64,000 nt of DNA from Ancylobacter sp. WKF20 (GCF_029760895.1 NZ_CP121679.1:496001-560000), one strand, 5' to 3'; shown: positions 16,090-25,756, counted from the stretch's first letter. A program made the numbers and translations. Notes: generated from the letters alone by a model not told the origin.

Positions 16090-16214
16090 CATTTTTTTGC
16101 GGCGCGCGGTGCAAGGTCGCGCGCCCCGCCTCGTCCTTGGAGTGAGCACCGAGCGGCACCGGCTCCCAAGAGGCCGGCCCTCGCGCCATCAGGGACAGAA
16201 GACGGGCAGGGATC

Positions 16215-19200
16215 ATGCAGGCCACCACCGACGCGACGCACCACCTCTCTCACGCGGCCCGCCAGAGCCGCCGCCGGAGCCGCCACGCGCGGCGCGTCGC
16301 GCTTCTCGCCTCGGTCGCCCTGAGTGTGATGGCCGCCGCCCCGGCCGCCCGCGCGCAGGGCACCTCGCCCGCGACCGCCACGGCGAGCCGCGCGCTCAGC
16401 CTCGATATTCGCGCCCAGCCGCTCGGCGCGGCGCTCACCGCCTTTGCCGATCAGGCGGGGCTGCGGCTGCTGTTTCCCTCCAGCCTCGTCGCCGGCCGCA
16501 CCAGCGCGGCGCTGATCGGCCGCTTCACCCGCGAGGAGGCGCTGGCCCGCCTGCTCGGCGGCACCGGGCTCAGCTACGCCTTCACCAGCCCCAACACGGT
16601 GCGCATCAGCGCCCCCGTCTCGAGCGAGGCGACCGCGTCCGACGGCACGATCGAGCTGGGCACCATCGACGTGAATGCCGGCGCCAATCCGGCCGATCGT
16701 CCCTATGAGACCCCCGGCTCGACCAACTACATCTCCAGCGCCGAGATCGAGCGCTTCCCGCCGCAGACCGCCGGTGCCCTGTTTCAGGGCACCCCGGGCG
16801 TCATCTCCGGCACCGGCAATAACGGCGCCTCCATCGACCCGAACATTCGCGGTCTTCAGGGCATGAACCGCGTCGCCGTCACCATCGACGGCGCCCAGCA
16901 GTCCACCTCGAGCTATCGCGGCTATTCGGGCGTCCAAAGCCGGACCTATGTCGATCCCGATCTCATCAGCGGCGTGAGCATCACCAAGGGGCCGGACGGC
17001 GCCGTCGCCGGGGCGATCGGTGGCACCATCGCCATGGAGACGCTGAATGTGGAGGATCTGCTGAACCCGAGCGAGAACTGGGCCCTGCGGCTGCGCACCG
17101 GGGTCAGCAGCAACAGCACCGCGCCGGTCATCGGTCAGGCCACGGCCAATTATGACGGCGGCAGCACTGAGATCAGCAATGGCAGCGTCGCTGTTGCCAC
17201 GCGCGAGGAGAATATCGACTTCGTCGCCGCCTTCGTCCGTCGCCAGACGGGAAACTACACCGCGGGCACGCAGGGGGCTCTAACCACCGTCGACTATCTC
17301 GGAGAGACCGCGCCACTATCCAATTATGGTTATGGGCAGGAGGTCTACAACACCTCGGAGGACGTCACCTCCGGTTTGCTCAAGGTTACGATGCGGCCCA
17401 CGGATGAGCAGGAGTTCGAGCTAGGCTATCTTTATTACGGCAATGATTTCGGCGAAGTGTCGCCGTCCGCAATCACCGCGGGCAATGGCGTAACCTTCCA
17501 GCTGCCGCTCAGTTCGGTGGCGGTCAACCAGGTCACAGCGTCCTATCACTACCAGCCCGTCGACACCGACATGGTCGACCTGAAGGTCAATGCGTATGCC
17601 TCCAGCATCGACGAGACCAATATGTTCGCGGCGCTGGATGTGGTCGAGCCGCTCCGGCAGCAATCGCAGAATGTCGGCATCAGCGCGCAGAACACGGCGC
17701 GGTTCGCGCTGGCGGAAAGGCCGGCGGCGCTGACCTTCGGCGGCAGCTATACCTATGAGAATGCCCGGCCTGACACAGCCTATGACTATACCGATCTCGC
17801 GCTCTGGGCCGTGCCGGCCAATGGCGAGCGCGAGGTCGCGTCGGTGTTTACCCGCCTGAAATGGGAGATGACCGACTGGCTGACGGCCGAGGCTGGACTT
17901 GAATACTTGACCTATACAACCGCCTTCAACGGAACGACGAGCTACAACGTTCCCGGAGAAGATTTCTCGGCCTATTCCGGCAGTGGGTTCAGCCCAAGTG
18001 CCCGCGTGACGGTGGCGCCGTTCGAGGGGTGGCAGCTTTACGCCCAGTATCAGAGCGGCATTCGTCCCCTGAGCGTGCGCGAGGTCAGCCAGACCCGCAG
18101 CGATCAGGTCTTCAATCCCGATCTTGAGGCGGAAGAGGCGAGCAACTGGGAGGTCGGCACCAACCTGCTGCGTCAGGACGTCTTCATGGCCGGCGACAAG
18201 GCGCGGCTGAAGCTGGCCTATTTCGACAACACCACCGACAACTATGTCGGCCGGCAGTTCGGTGGCGTCGGCTATATGAGCCTGTTCAACTACGATTTCG
18301 TGCGCTTCAAGGGTTATGAGCTGTCCGGCGGCTACGACATGGGTCGCTACTTCGCCGAGTTCGGCATCAACTATTACACCGATTTCGAGGCATGCCAGCA
18401 GAACGGGGTCTGCACCGATTACACGCTCTCGGCCGACTACCTGACCAACCAGATTCCCCCGCGCTTCACCGCTTCCTTCACCGCCGGCGCCCGCTTCTTC
18501 GACGAGCGGCTGACGGTCGGCGGCCGCGTTACCTATATGGGCGAGCGCCTCGCCGAGGTGCAGTCGGACGGTATGTACTTCACCTGGGTGACCAAGGTGT
18601 GGGAGCCCTACACCGTCATCGACGCTTTCGCGCAGTTCAAGATCAACAGCAACATCACGCTCGATGTCAGCGTCCAGAACCTGACCGACGCCTATTACGT
18701 CGACGCGCTCAACAACACCGACATGCCGGCGCCTGGCCGCACCTTCATGCTGTCGCTCACCGGCAAGCTGGGCGGAGAGGAAACGCTGGCGCCGCCGCGG
18801 ATCGCCCTGCCGGAAAACGACATCTGGACCGGCTTCTATGTCGGTGGTCATGCGGCCTATGGGCGTGGCTCGGTGACGGGCGAAACGACCTTCGCCGACG
18901 GCACGACCAACGCGCATGCGCTCGGCGAGTCCGCGGACCAGTCGTTCAGCGGCGGCATGTGGGGTGGCCAGTTCGGCTACACCTATCGGTTCGACAACAA
19001 TGTTGTGCTGGGTGTCGAGGCCGACATCTCCTTCTCCCAGATGGGTGCGTCGAGCCAGTTGGGCGCTTCCGAGACCGCAACGCTGATCGCGGCGGACATG
19101 CCGGAGTCGCAGACCGATTACGCGTTTGAATGGCTGGCGACGCTGCGCGCCCGCGCGGGCTATGCGGCGGGCCGCCTTATGGTCTACGGGACCGGCGGTC

Positions 19201-19601
19201 TGGCCTTCCTGCGGGAGTCCGAGCAACGCTCGCAATACATCGTGTCGACCGCGGGCGATCGCACGAATCTGGCATTTGGCGAGACCGATTCCGAAACGCG
19301 AACCGGTTTCTCACTCGGTGCCGGCGCCGAATACGCCATCAGCAACCGCTGGACGCTGAAGGCTGAATATCTTTATGCCGGCTTCGGCGTGGACGACTTC
19401 CTGTTTGGCGACGCCCGTTCCGGTGTCCTGCGCAGCACGACGGCGCGCGTGGCAAATGGCTGCATCTACGTCGGAACGCGCTGTATCACCCGCTATGTCA
19501 ATGTGACGACACCCGGCACCTCCGACACGGTGAGCGGCCGCACCGTGTCGAACGAGGCGGACCTCCAGCTCGTCAGGATCGGCCTCAATTACCGGTTCTA
19601 G
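16215..19601 (+). CDS. TonB-dependent receptor with STN domain fused to a C-terminal Omp25/31-like barrel (cassette 1)
   Basis: The 1128-residue protein reads as a multi-domain outer-membrane fusion. A basic signal peptide ends near residue 47. An STN signalling domain follows (about 55-135, with AQPLGAALTAFADQAGL and REEALARLLGGTGLSYAF), then a plug (about 150-275, with NIRGLQGMNRVAVTIDGA and ITKGPDGAVAGAIGG). The receptor barrel ends with GRTFMLSLTGKLGG at about residue 855, where ordinary receptors stop. After a linker of about 15 residues, an Omp25/Omp31-type domain runs from DIWTGFYVGGHAAYG (residue 869) to the terminal GLNYRF. A FRAP-like GIRPLSVREV and an NPNL-like FNPDLEAEEAS suggest a heme or hemoprotein receptor, but no histidine lies between them. 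A siderophore receptor is the main alternative. Confidence 0.88.
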   Translation: MQATTDATHHLSHAARQSRRRSRHARRVALLASVALSVMAAAPAARAQGTSPATATASRALSLDIRAQPLGAALTAFADQAGLRLLFPSSLVAGRTSAALIGRFTREEALARLLGGTGLSYAFTSPNTVRISAPVSSEATASDGTIELGTIDVNAGANPADRPYETPGSTNYISSAEIERFPPQTAGALFQGTPGVISGTGNNGASIDPNIRGLQGMNRVAVTIDGAQQSTSSYRGYSGVQSRTYVDPDLISGVSITKGPDGAVAGAIGGTIAMETLNVEDLLNPSENWALRLRTGVSSNSTAPVIGQATANYDGGSTEISNGSVAVATREENIDFVAAFVRRQTGNYTAGTQGALTTVDYLGETAPLSNYGYGQEVYNTSEDVTSGLLKVTMRPTDEQEFELGYLYYGNDFGEVSPSAITAGNGVTFQLPLSSVAVNQVTASYHYQPVDTDMVDLKVNAYASSIDETNMFAALDVVEPLRQQSQNVGISAQNTARFALAERPAALTFGGSYTYENARPDTAYDYTDLALWAVPANGEREVASVFTRLKWEMTDWLTAEAGLEYLTYTTAFNGTTSYNVPGEDFSAYSGSGFSPSARVTVAPFEGWQLYAQYQSGIRPLSVREVSQTRSDQVFNPDLEAEEASNWEVGTNLLRQDVFMAGDKARLKLAYFDNTTDNYVGRQFGGVGYMSLFNYDFVRFKGYELSGGYDMGRYFAEFGINYYTDFEACQQNGVCTDYTLSADYLTNQIPPRFTASFTAGARFFDERLTVGGRVTYMGERLAEVQSDGMYFTWVTKVWEPYTVIDAFAQFKINSNITLDVSVQNLTDAYYVDALNNTDMPAPGRTFMLSLTGKLGGEETLAPPRIALPENDIWTGFYVGGHAAYGRGSVTGETTFADGTTNAHALGESADQSFSGGMWGGQFGYTYRFDNNVVLGVEADISFSQMGASSQLGASETATLIAADMPESQTDYAFEWLATLRARAGYAAGRLMVYGTGGLAFLRESEQRSQYIVSTAGDRTNLAFGETDSETRTGFSLGAGAEYAISNRWTLKAEYLYAGFGVDDFLFGDARSGVLRSTTARVANGCIYVGTRCITRYVNVTTPGTSDTVSGRTVSNEADLQLVRIGLNYRF

Positions 19602-19663
19602 ACGGCAGGCACCGCCCCGGACGTGACGCCCCGCGTCGTGCGGCCGGGGCCATTGCGTGTCCG

Positions 19664-19697
19664 CAGATTTAATCTGTAATCAATCTAAATCATTGAT
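19664..19697. promoter_or_regulatory. Tandem dyads upstream of the second sigma gene
   Basis: CAGATT-T-AATCTG (19664-19676) is a perfect palindrome. ATCAAT (19679-19684) and ATTGAT (19692-19697) form a second inverted repeat of 19 bp in total. Both lie in the only AT-rich stretch before the second sigma gene and are candidate metal-regulator operators. They do not match the TTTAGA/TCTAAA dyad of cassette 1, so the two cassettes may be regulated differently. Confidence 0.4.
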
Positions 19698-19869
19698 GTT
19701 GCATGATAAAACGGATTGGCTAAGGGTAGCTGAACCTCTCTTTCGGGAGCCGCCCGTACCGGGTGACCGGCGGCGCGCGGCGTCCCAGGTGATCAGCCTT
19801 GGCCCTTCGCGCGATCAGTCCCCGGACCCCCCCGATCTTGCCCGCCACTGGCGCGGGCGGGGGGTACGC

Positions 19870-20376
19870 GTGAGTCTCAATCTCTGGCTTGCCGACCTCT
19901 ACCGGCGCCACCACCGCGATCTCGTGCGCTTCGCCGCCCGGCTGGTGGGCGACCGCGATGGCGGCGAGGAGGTGGTGCAGAATGCCTATCTGCGGCTCGC
20001 CGGCCGCCCCGCCCAGGCGGCGGTGATCGAGCATCCCAAGACCTATGCCTTCGCGGCCACCCGCACCGCCGCCATCGACTTCACCGCCCGCCGCCATGCC
20101 GAATGGCTCTACCGCGTCGATATCGAGGAGATCGACGCACTGGCCGTGACGGGCGATCCTGAAGGCCCGCTGCATCACCGCCGCCGCATCGTCCGGCTCG
20201 CCGTGCTGCTCAACGAACTGCCGGCGGCCTGCCAGACCGCCTTCGTGATGAACAAGCTGGAAGGGCGCGGGCATCGTGAGATCGCCGGCCATCTCGGCGT
20301 GTCCGTCAGCATGGTGGAAAAGCACATATTGCGCGCGCTCATCCACTGCCGCGACCTGATGCGGGATGAGGCGTGA
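19870..20376 (+). CDS. ECF RNA polymerase sigma factor, FecI type (cassette 2)
   Basis: The 168-residue protein has region 2 (LADLYRRHHRDLVRFAARLV near the N-terminus, then GEEVVQNAYLRLAGR) and region 4 (KLEGRGHREIAGHLGVSVSM, then VEKHILRALIHCRDLM). The frame is open back to 19657, but those 71 codons cross the AT-rich dyads and encode unrelated sequence. I therefore start at GTG 19870, where sigma homology begins, after a G-rich ribosome site. It pairs with the FecR-like gene at 20468 and the receptor gene at 21555. It is clearly divergent from the sigma factor of cassette 1, so cross-talk is not a given. Confidence 0.87.
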   Translation: MSLNLWLADLYRRHHRDLVRFAARLVGDRDGGEEVVQNAYLRLAGRPAQAAVIEHPKTYAFAATRTAAIDFTARRHAEWLYRVDIEEIDALAVTGDPEGPLHHRRRIVRLAVLLNELPAACQTAFVMNKLEGRGHREIAGHLGVSVSMVEKHILRALIHCRDLMRDEA

Positions 20377-20467
20377 GGCGGGTGTTGAGGATTTCTCCGC
20401 CGCGCGCCGTCTATAGGGACAAGCCGCCGAGCCACTCCGGCCCGTGCGCCGTTCTGTGAGCCTGTCC

Positions 20468-21436
20468 ATGGATCGTCCTTCCCATCCGCCCCGTGCGCTG
20501 TCCGACGAGGCGCTCGGCTTCATCGTGCGGCTCAATTCCGGTGAGGCGCAGCCCGCCGACCGCGCCGCTTTCACCGCCTGGCGGGAGCTGAGCGCCGATC
20601 ATGAGGCGGCCGCGCGCGAGGCCGAGCAGCTCTGGGGCGAGGCGTCGGAGCTGCATCAGGATCCGCGGACCGGCCTGATCCGCCCTGGTGCCTCCGCTCG
20701 CCCGCGTCGAAGCGGCCTGTCGCGCCGGGCAATGCTGGGCGGCGCCGCCGGTCTTGGCGTCGTGGGGGCGGGCGGGGCGTGGATGGCGGGGCTTCTCGGC
20801 GCACGGCCGGACATCGCCACAGGCACGGGCGAGGTGCGCACGGTGACGCTCGCCGACCGCTCGCGCGTCACGCTGAACGCCCGCAGCGCCCTCGCGCTGG
20901 ATTTCTCCCCGGCGCGGCGGGGCGTGCAGCTGCTCGCCGGGCAGGCCTTCTTCGAGGTGGCCCCCGATCCGGCACGCCCCTTCGAGGTGGCGGCGGGCGC
21001 GGGCCGCGTGCGTGCCCTCGGCACCGCTTTCGACATCGACGCCAATCGCGGCGATGGCTCGCTCGCGGTCGGCGTCACCGAACATGCCGTCGAGGTGACC
21101 GGCACCACCGTCCTGACGCTGAACGCCGGCGAGCGTGTCGAGATCGCCGGCAATGGCCGCCTTGGCCCCGTCACCCTTCAGCCCGCCGACGTCACCCTCG
21201 CCTGGCGCTCGGGCCTGTTCATCGCCGAGGATCGCCCGCTCGCCGACATCCTCGCGGCGCTCCGGCCCTACGATGCCGGCTGGATCCTCGCGCGCGGGGA
21301 GGGGATCAAGGCGCTCCGGGTCAATGCGGTGCTGGACCTGCGCACCCCCGACCTGTCGCTCGCCGCCCTCGCGCAGGGCCTGCCGATCCGCGTGATGCAG
21401 CTCTCGCCCTACCTCACCGTCGTGTCGGCGAGCTGA
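20468..21436 (+). CDS. FecR-family anti-sigma/sigma-regulatory membrane protein (cassette 2)
   Basis: The 322-residue protein has the DUF4880-type sigma-binding start (EALGFIVRLNSGEAQPADRAAF). A membrane segment with a twin-arginine-like SRRAMLGGAAGLGVVGAGG stretch follows, then a periplasmic FecR domain (VTLADRSRVTLNARSALALD, RALGTAFDIDA) and a C-terminal STN-like part (RPLADILAALRPYD). It is the same architecture as the cassette 1 protein with considerable sequence change. ATG 20468 is preferred; the upstream GTGs at 20444 and 20456 are in frame. It lies 91 bases after the sigma gene and 118 bases before the receptor. Confidence 0.87.
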   Translation: MDRPSHPPRALSDEALGFIVRLNSGEAQPADRAAFTAWRELSADHEAAAREAEQLWGEASELHQDPRTGLIRPGASARPRRSGLSRRAMLGGAAGLGVVGAGGAWMAGLLGARPDIATGTGEVRTVTLADRSRVTLNARSALALDFSPARRGVQLLAGQAFFEVAPDPARPFEVAAGAGRVRALGTAFDIDANRGDGSLAVGVTEHAVEVTGTTVLTLNAGERVEIAGNGRLGPVTLQPADVTLAWRSGLFIAEDRPLADILAALRPYDAGWILARGEGIKALRVNAVLDLRTPDLSLAALAQGLPIRVMQLSPYLTVVSAS

Positions 21437-21554
21437 CCCGCAAAAAAATCGCACCGGCCACTGAGGATTTTCCACGCCGCTCCGGTCTTAGCCAGCGAGG
21501 GACCAGACGACCCGGCAAGGCACGGCCCTCGTCACGCAAGCGGAGACAGGACAG

Positions 21555-24500
21555 ATGGCGGGCTTTACGGGGCGAACGGGGACACAGCGGGGCGGCATCT
21601 TGCGCGCCGATATGCTGCGGGCGGGGCTTATCGCCTCCACCATGCTGATGCCGGTGCCCTTCATCGGCGCGCAGGCGCAGACGACTACGGCCGCGCGGGT
21701 GAGCTTCGACATTCCCGCCCAGCCGCTTGGCGCCGCGCTCACCATTTTCGCCCGGCAGACCGGCATCAAATTCGCCTATCCCGCCGCGCTCACCAGCGGG
21801 CGCACCTCCCCGGCGCTGCGCGGCAGCTTTTCGGCGGAGGAAGCGCTCGCCCGTCTGCTCGGCGGCAGCGGCCTCATTTACGCCTTCACCAGCCCGACCA
21901 GCGTGACCATTTCCGCCCCGCCGCCGGCCGGCGCGGAGGCCGCTGCCGCAGCCGGCGGCACGATCGAGCTTGGCACCATCGACGTGAATGCCGGCACCAG
22001 CCCGGAAAACCGCCCCTATGAGACGCCGGGATCGACCAACTACATCTCCGCCGCCGAGATCGAGCGTTTTCCCGGCCTGACCTCGGGCGCGATCTTCCAG
22101 AGCACGCCCGGCGTGTTCACCGGCTCCAGCAATAATGGCGGCTCGATCGACCCGAATATTCGCGGTCTTCAGGGCATGAACCGCGTCGCCACGACGATTG
22201 ACGGCTCGCAGCAGGCGACCTCCTCCTATCGCGGCTATAATGGCGTTGATAACCGCACCTATATCGACCCCGACCTGATCTCCGGCATCACCATCACCAA
22301 GGGGCCGGATGGCTCGGTCGCGGGAGCCATCGGCGGCACCATCGCGGCGGAAACGCTGGGGGTGGCCGATATTCTCGACCCCGGCCAGACCTATGGCGCC
22401 CGCGTGCGTGCCGGCCTGACCTCGGGCCTCACCGACCCGGTGATCGGCCAATCGGGCGTCACCGAGAGCGGCGGCGACGCGCCCGGCCCGACCAATATCA
22501 GCCTGGCGCTCGCCACCACCTCGGAGAACATCGACTTCGTCGCCGCCTTCGTGCGCCGCAAGACCGGCAATTATTCGGCCGGCACCAACGGTTCGCTGAC
22601 CTATGACGGCGTCGACGGGCCGCAGCGCCTGTCCAGCTATGGCTATGGGCAGGAGGTCTACAACACCTCGGAGGACGTGACCTCCGTGCTGCTCAAGACC
22701 GTGCTGCGCCCGACCGACGAGCAGGAAATCAAGCTCGCCTACATGCATTACGACAATGTCTATGGCGAGGTGACGCCGGGCGTCGTCAATGTCGACAATT
22801 ACATGCTGCAAATGCCGCTCAACTCGGTCTCGCTCGACCAAGCGACGGTGCATTACCACTACAAGCCGGTGGAGACCGATCTCGTCGACATCCACGCCAA
22901 CGCCTATGTGTCGAACATCGACGAGACGGTGAACTACGCCGCCTATTCCACCGCGACGCCGGTGCCGCAGAACGCGGTGAATGCCGGCATCTCCGCCTCC
23001 AACACCTCGCTGTTCAGCCTCGCCTCGACCCCGCTCGCCGTCACCTTCGGCGGTTCCTACCGGCAGGAGAGCGGCACGCCGGTGGGCGACCTTCTGGTCG
23101 ACTACGGCAACGGCGCCATCCCGCCGGATGCGCAGGCGCAGGTCGCCAGCGTCTTCGGCCGGGCCAAATGGGAGCCGTGGTCCTGGCTCGCGGTGGTGGG
23201 CGAGCTGCAATACATCAACTATCAGAGCACCTTCCTGGGCGTGGAGAGCTGGTCCTATGAGGGGGAGGACTTCGCCACCTATGCCGGCGATGGGGTGAGC
23301 CCGTCGATCAGCGTCACCCTGAGCCCGGCGGAGGGCTGGCAGGTCTACGCGCAGTACCAGACCGGCATTCGCCCGCCGGGGCTGCGCGAGGTCAGCATGA
23401 CCCGCTATGAGCAGCTGTTCAATCCCGACCTCGAGGCCGAAAACGCCCGCAATTTCGAGGTCGGCGTCAATTTCCTGCGTGAGAACCTGTTCAAGCCGGG
23501 CGACGAGGGCAAGCTGAAGCTCGCCTATTTCGACAACAAGACCTACAACTATATCGGACGGGATTATGAGAACGCCCGGATGATCCTGTTCAATTATGAC
23601 TATGTGCAGTTTCAGGGCATCGAATTCTCCGGTGGTTACGATGCCGGCTGGGGCTTCGTTGATTTCGGCATCAATTACTACACCGGATTCAATGCCTGCC
23701 TCGATGACGGGGAGTGCATCGACTACACGCTTCAGTCGGACTATTTGACCAATCAGGTGCCGCCGGAATTCACCGCCTCGGTCACCGCCGGCCTGCGGTT
23801 CTGGGATGACCGTGTCACCGTCGGCGGGCGCGTCACCTATGTCGGCGAGCGCCTCGCCGAGCTCTATCAGGCCGAGGACGATCCCTATTTCTTCATCACC
23901 AAGGCTTGGGCGCCCTATACGGTGGTCGACCTGTTCGGCAGTTGGAAGATCAACGATCATCTGACGCTCGATGTCGGCGTGCAGAACCTGCTCGACGCCT
24001 ATTATGTCGACGCGCTCAACAACACCGACATGCCCGCGCCGGGCCGCACCATCACCGTCGGGCTCACCGGCAAGCTGGGCGGGGAGGGGCCGCTGCCGGC
24101 GCTGACCAAGAGCTTTCCCAAGCCCAACGGCCCGTGGACCGGCCCCTATGCCGGCGTGAATGCCGGCTTCGGCTATGGCCGGATCACCGGCAGCACCACG
24201 GCGGGCGATGGCAGCGCCAATGCGGTGGCGGCGAGCGAATCCGCCGACCAGAGCCTGGAGGGCATGATCGGTGGCTTCCAGGGCGGCTTCAACTACCAGT
24301 TCGCCAATAATCTCGTTGTTGGCATCGAGGCCGATTTCTCCTGGATGCAGATGCAGGACGAGGCGGTGATCTATTCCACCGAGACCGCCGCGCTCATGGA
24401 GCGCGACGCCCGCGAGGCCCGTATCAAGTACCAGTATGACTGGCTCTCCACCGTGCGCGCCCGCGTCGGCTACGCCGCCGGCAGCTGGATGGTCTATGGC

Positions 24501-24947
24501 ACGGGCGGTCTCGCCTTCCTGAAGGAGCGGGAGCAGCGCGGCCAGTATCTCGCCGCCGCCAACCCGGCCTACAGCTCCACCGTGCCCACCCCCAGCAGCA
24601 CCTCGCTCGCCTTCACCGAGACGGCGGACAATGTGCGCACCGGCTTCTCCGTCGGCGCCGGCGCCGAATATGCCTTCGGCAGCAACTGGTCGCTGAAGGC
24701 GGAGTATCTCTATGCCGGCTTCGGCGCGGAGGACTTCCTGTTCGGTAATGGCCGGGGCGGCGTGAGCCGCGATTACCAGATCCGCACGCTGTGCCGGCGC
24801 GGCCAGGTCACGGCGATCTGCAGCGGCGCCTCGACCGGCTATGTCTATCAGGGCTTCAACGGCGCGGGCGACGATGTGATCGGCCGCACCGCCTCCAACG
24901 AGGCCAATCTCCAGCTCTTCCGCATCGGCCTGAACTACCGGTTCTGA
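21555..24947 (+). CDS. TonB-dependent receptor with STN domain fused to a C-terminal Omp25/31-like barrel (cassette 2)
   Basis: This 1130-residue protein is a paralogue of the cassette 1 receptor with the same domain order: signal peptide ending near AQAQ (about residue 40), STN domain (AQPLGAALTIFARQTGIKFAY), plug (NIRGLQGMNRVATTIDGSQQ, ITKGPDGSVAGAIGG), and receptor barrel ending at GRTITVGLTGKLGG near residue 838. A linker follows, then an Omp25/31-like barrel from WTGPYAGVNAGFGYG (about residue 860) to the terminal GLNYRF. FRAP-like GIRPPGLREV and NPNL-like FNPDLEAENAR motifs are kept, again without an intervening histidine. Conservation of the fusion in both copies argues against an assembly or frameshift artefact. 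The ligand is probably heme or an iron chelate. Confidence 0.88.
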   Translation: MAGFTGRTGTQRGGILRADMLRAGLIASTMLMPVPFIGAQAQTTTAARVSFDIPAQPLGAALTIFARQTGIKFAYPAALTSGRTSPALRGSFSAEEALARLLGGSGLIYAFTSPTSVTISAPPPAGAEAAAAAGGTIELGTIDVNAGTSPENRPYETPGSTNYISAAEIERFPGLTSGAIFQSTPGVFTGSSNNGGSIDPNIRGLQGMNRVATTIDGSQQATSSYRGYNGVDNRTYIDPDLISGITITKGPDGSVAGAIGGTIAAETLGVADILDPGQTYGARVRAGLTSGLTDPVIGQSGVTESGGDAPGPTNISLALATTSENIDFVAAFVRRKTGNYSAGTNGSLTYDGVDGPQRLSSYGYGQEVYNTSEDVTSVLLKTVLRPTDEQEIKLAYMHYDNVYGEVTPGVVNVDNYMLQMPLNSVSLDQATVHYHYKPVETDLVDIHANAYVSNIDETVNYAAYSTATPVPQNAVNAGISASNTSLFSLASTPLAVTFGGSYRQESGTPVGDLLVDYGNGAIPPDAQAQVASVFGRAKWEPWSWLAVVGELQYINYQSTFLGVESWSYEGEDFATYAGDGVSPSISVTLSPAEGWQVYAQYQTGIRPPGLREVSMTRYEQLFNPDLEAENARNFEVGVNFLRENLFKPGDEGKLKLAYFDNKTYNYIGRDYENARMILFNYDYVQFQGIEFSGGYDAGWGFVDFGINYYTGFNACLDDGECIDYTLQSDYLTNQVPPEFTASVTAGLRFWDDRVTVGGRVTYVGERLAELYQAEDDPYFFITKAWAPYTVVDLFGSWKINDHLTLDVGVQNLLDAYYVDALNNTDMPAPGRTITVGLTGKLGGEGPLPALTKSFPKPNGPWTGPYAGVNAGFGYGRITGSTTAGDGSANAVAASESADQSLEGMIGGFQGGFNYQFANNLVVGIEADFSWMQMQDEAVIYSTETAALMERDAREARIKYQYDWLSTVRARVGYAAGSWMVYGTGGLAFLKEREQRGQYLAAANPAYSSTVPTPSSTSLAFTETADNVRTGFSVGAGAEYAFGSNWSLKAEYLYAGFGAEDFLFGNGRGGVSRDYQIRTLCRRGQVTAICSGASTGYVYQGFNGAGDDVIGRTASNEANLQLFRIGLNYRF

Positions 24948-25036
24948 AGCGCCCGCGCGCCCTGCCGCTGTGGATGCGGGGCGCGTGGGTCCGTCTTGGC
25001 GATGGCCCGGCCCGCCCTGCGCCGTTAGGCTGGGGC

Positions 25037-25756
25037 GTGTCCGACGATTTCACCGAATCCACGCTGGCCTATTGGCAGGAACTGCACCCCGGCGTGCCGG
25101 CGGGTGTCGCGGCCGCGCCGCCCTATCGGCGGGGCTATCCGGTGACGCTGCCGGATGGGCGGGTGCTGGTCCTGCCGCTGCGCCGCCTGCCGAATTCCGA
25201 TCAGGCGGTCGCCTCGCTGATCGCCAATCAGGCGTCGCATGAGGTGGTCGCCGCGCTGACCGAGGCGATGGCCGTGGAGGCCCACGCGCTCGGCGCCGAG
25301 ATCATTGCCGGCCTGCCGACACTCGGCCTCGCCTTCGCCGCCGGGGTGGCAGAACGGCTCGGCCAGACCCGCTATGTGCCGCTCGGCTATTCCCGCAAGT
25401 TCTGGTACGCCGACGCGCTCTCCGAGCCGGTGTCCTCCATCACCTCGCCCGAGGCGGGCAAGCGCCTGCGGCTCGACCCGAACCTGCTGCCGCTCATCGA
25501 AGGCCGGCGCGTCGTCTTGGTCGACGACGCCATCTCCACCGGCGCGACGGCGGTGGCCGCCTGCCGGCTGCTGGCCCGCGCGGGCGCTGAGATCGCCGGC
25601 ATGGTGGTGGCGATGAAGCAGACCAATCGCTGGGTCGCCGCCATGGCGGATGTTCTCCCGCGCGAGACGATCCGCGCCGCCTATGGCTGCCCGCGCTTCA
25701 CCCTGCGCGACGATGGCTGGTGGCCGGAGGAAGCGACGCGGCCGGAGGTTCCGTAG
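25037..25756 (+). CDS. Phosphoribosyltransferase family protein
   Basis: The 239-residue protein has the type I PRTase PRPP-binding motif VVLVDDAISTGAT at about residues 160-172, preceded by the flexible-loop region YVPLGYSRKFWY. It lacks the features of PyrE, Apt or ComF that would fix the base or substrate. The open frame extends upstream into the receptor gene, so I start at GTG 25037, where the family-like sequence SDDFTESTLAYWQELHPG begins. It stands 89 bases after the receptor stop. A purine-salvage role beside the molybdenum hydroxylases is possible but unsupported. Confidence 0.75.
   Translation: MSDDFTESTLAYWQELHPGVPAGVAAAPPYRRGYPVTLPDGRVLVLPLRRLPNSDQAVASLIANQASHEVVAALTEAMAVEAHALGAEIIAGLPTLGLAFAAGVAERLGQTRYVPLGYSRKFWYADALSEPVSSITSPEAGKRLRLDPNLLPLIEGRRVVLVDDAISTGATAVAACRLLARAGAEIAGMVVAMKQTNRWVAAMADVLPRETIRAAYGCPRFTLRDDGWWPEEATRPEVP

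Noticed and set aside
19657-19869. N-terminal extension of the second sigma factor
   Set aside because: It crosses AT-rich promoter-like dyads and does not resemble sigma region 2. GTG 19870 fits the family start.
21414-23960. 848-codon minus-strand frame opposite the second receptor
   Set aside because: It mirrors the codon pattern of the receptor gene. The encoded sequence shows no domain, and the receptor on the other strand is unambiguous.
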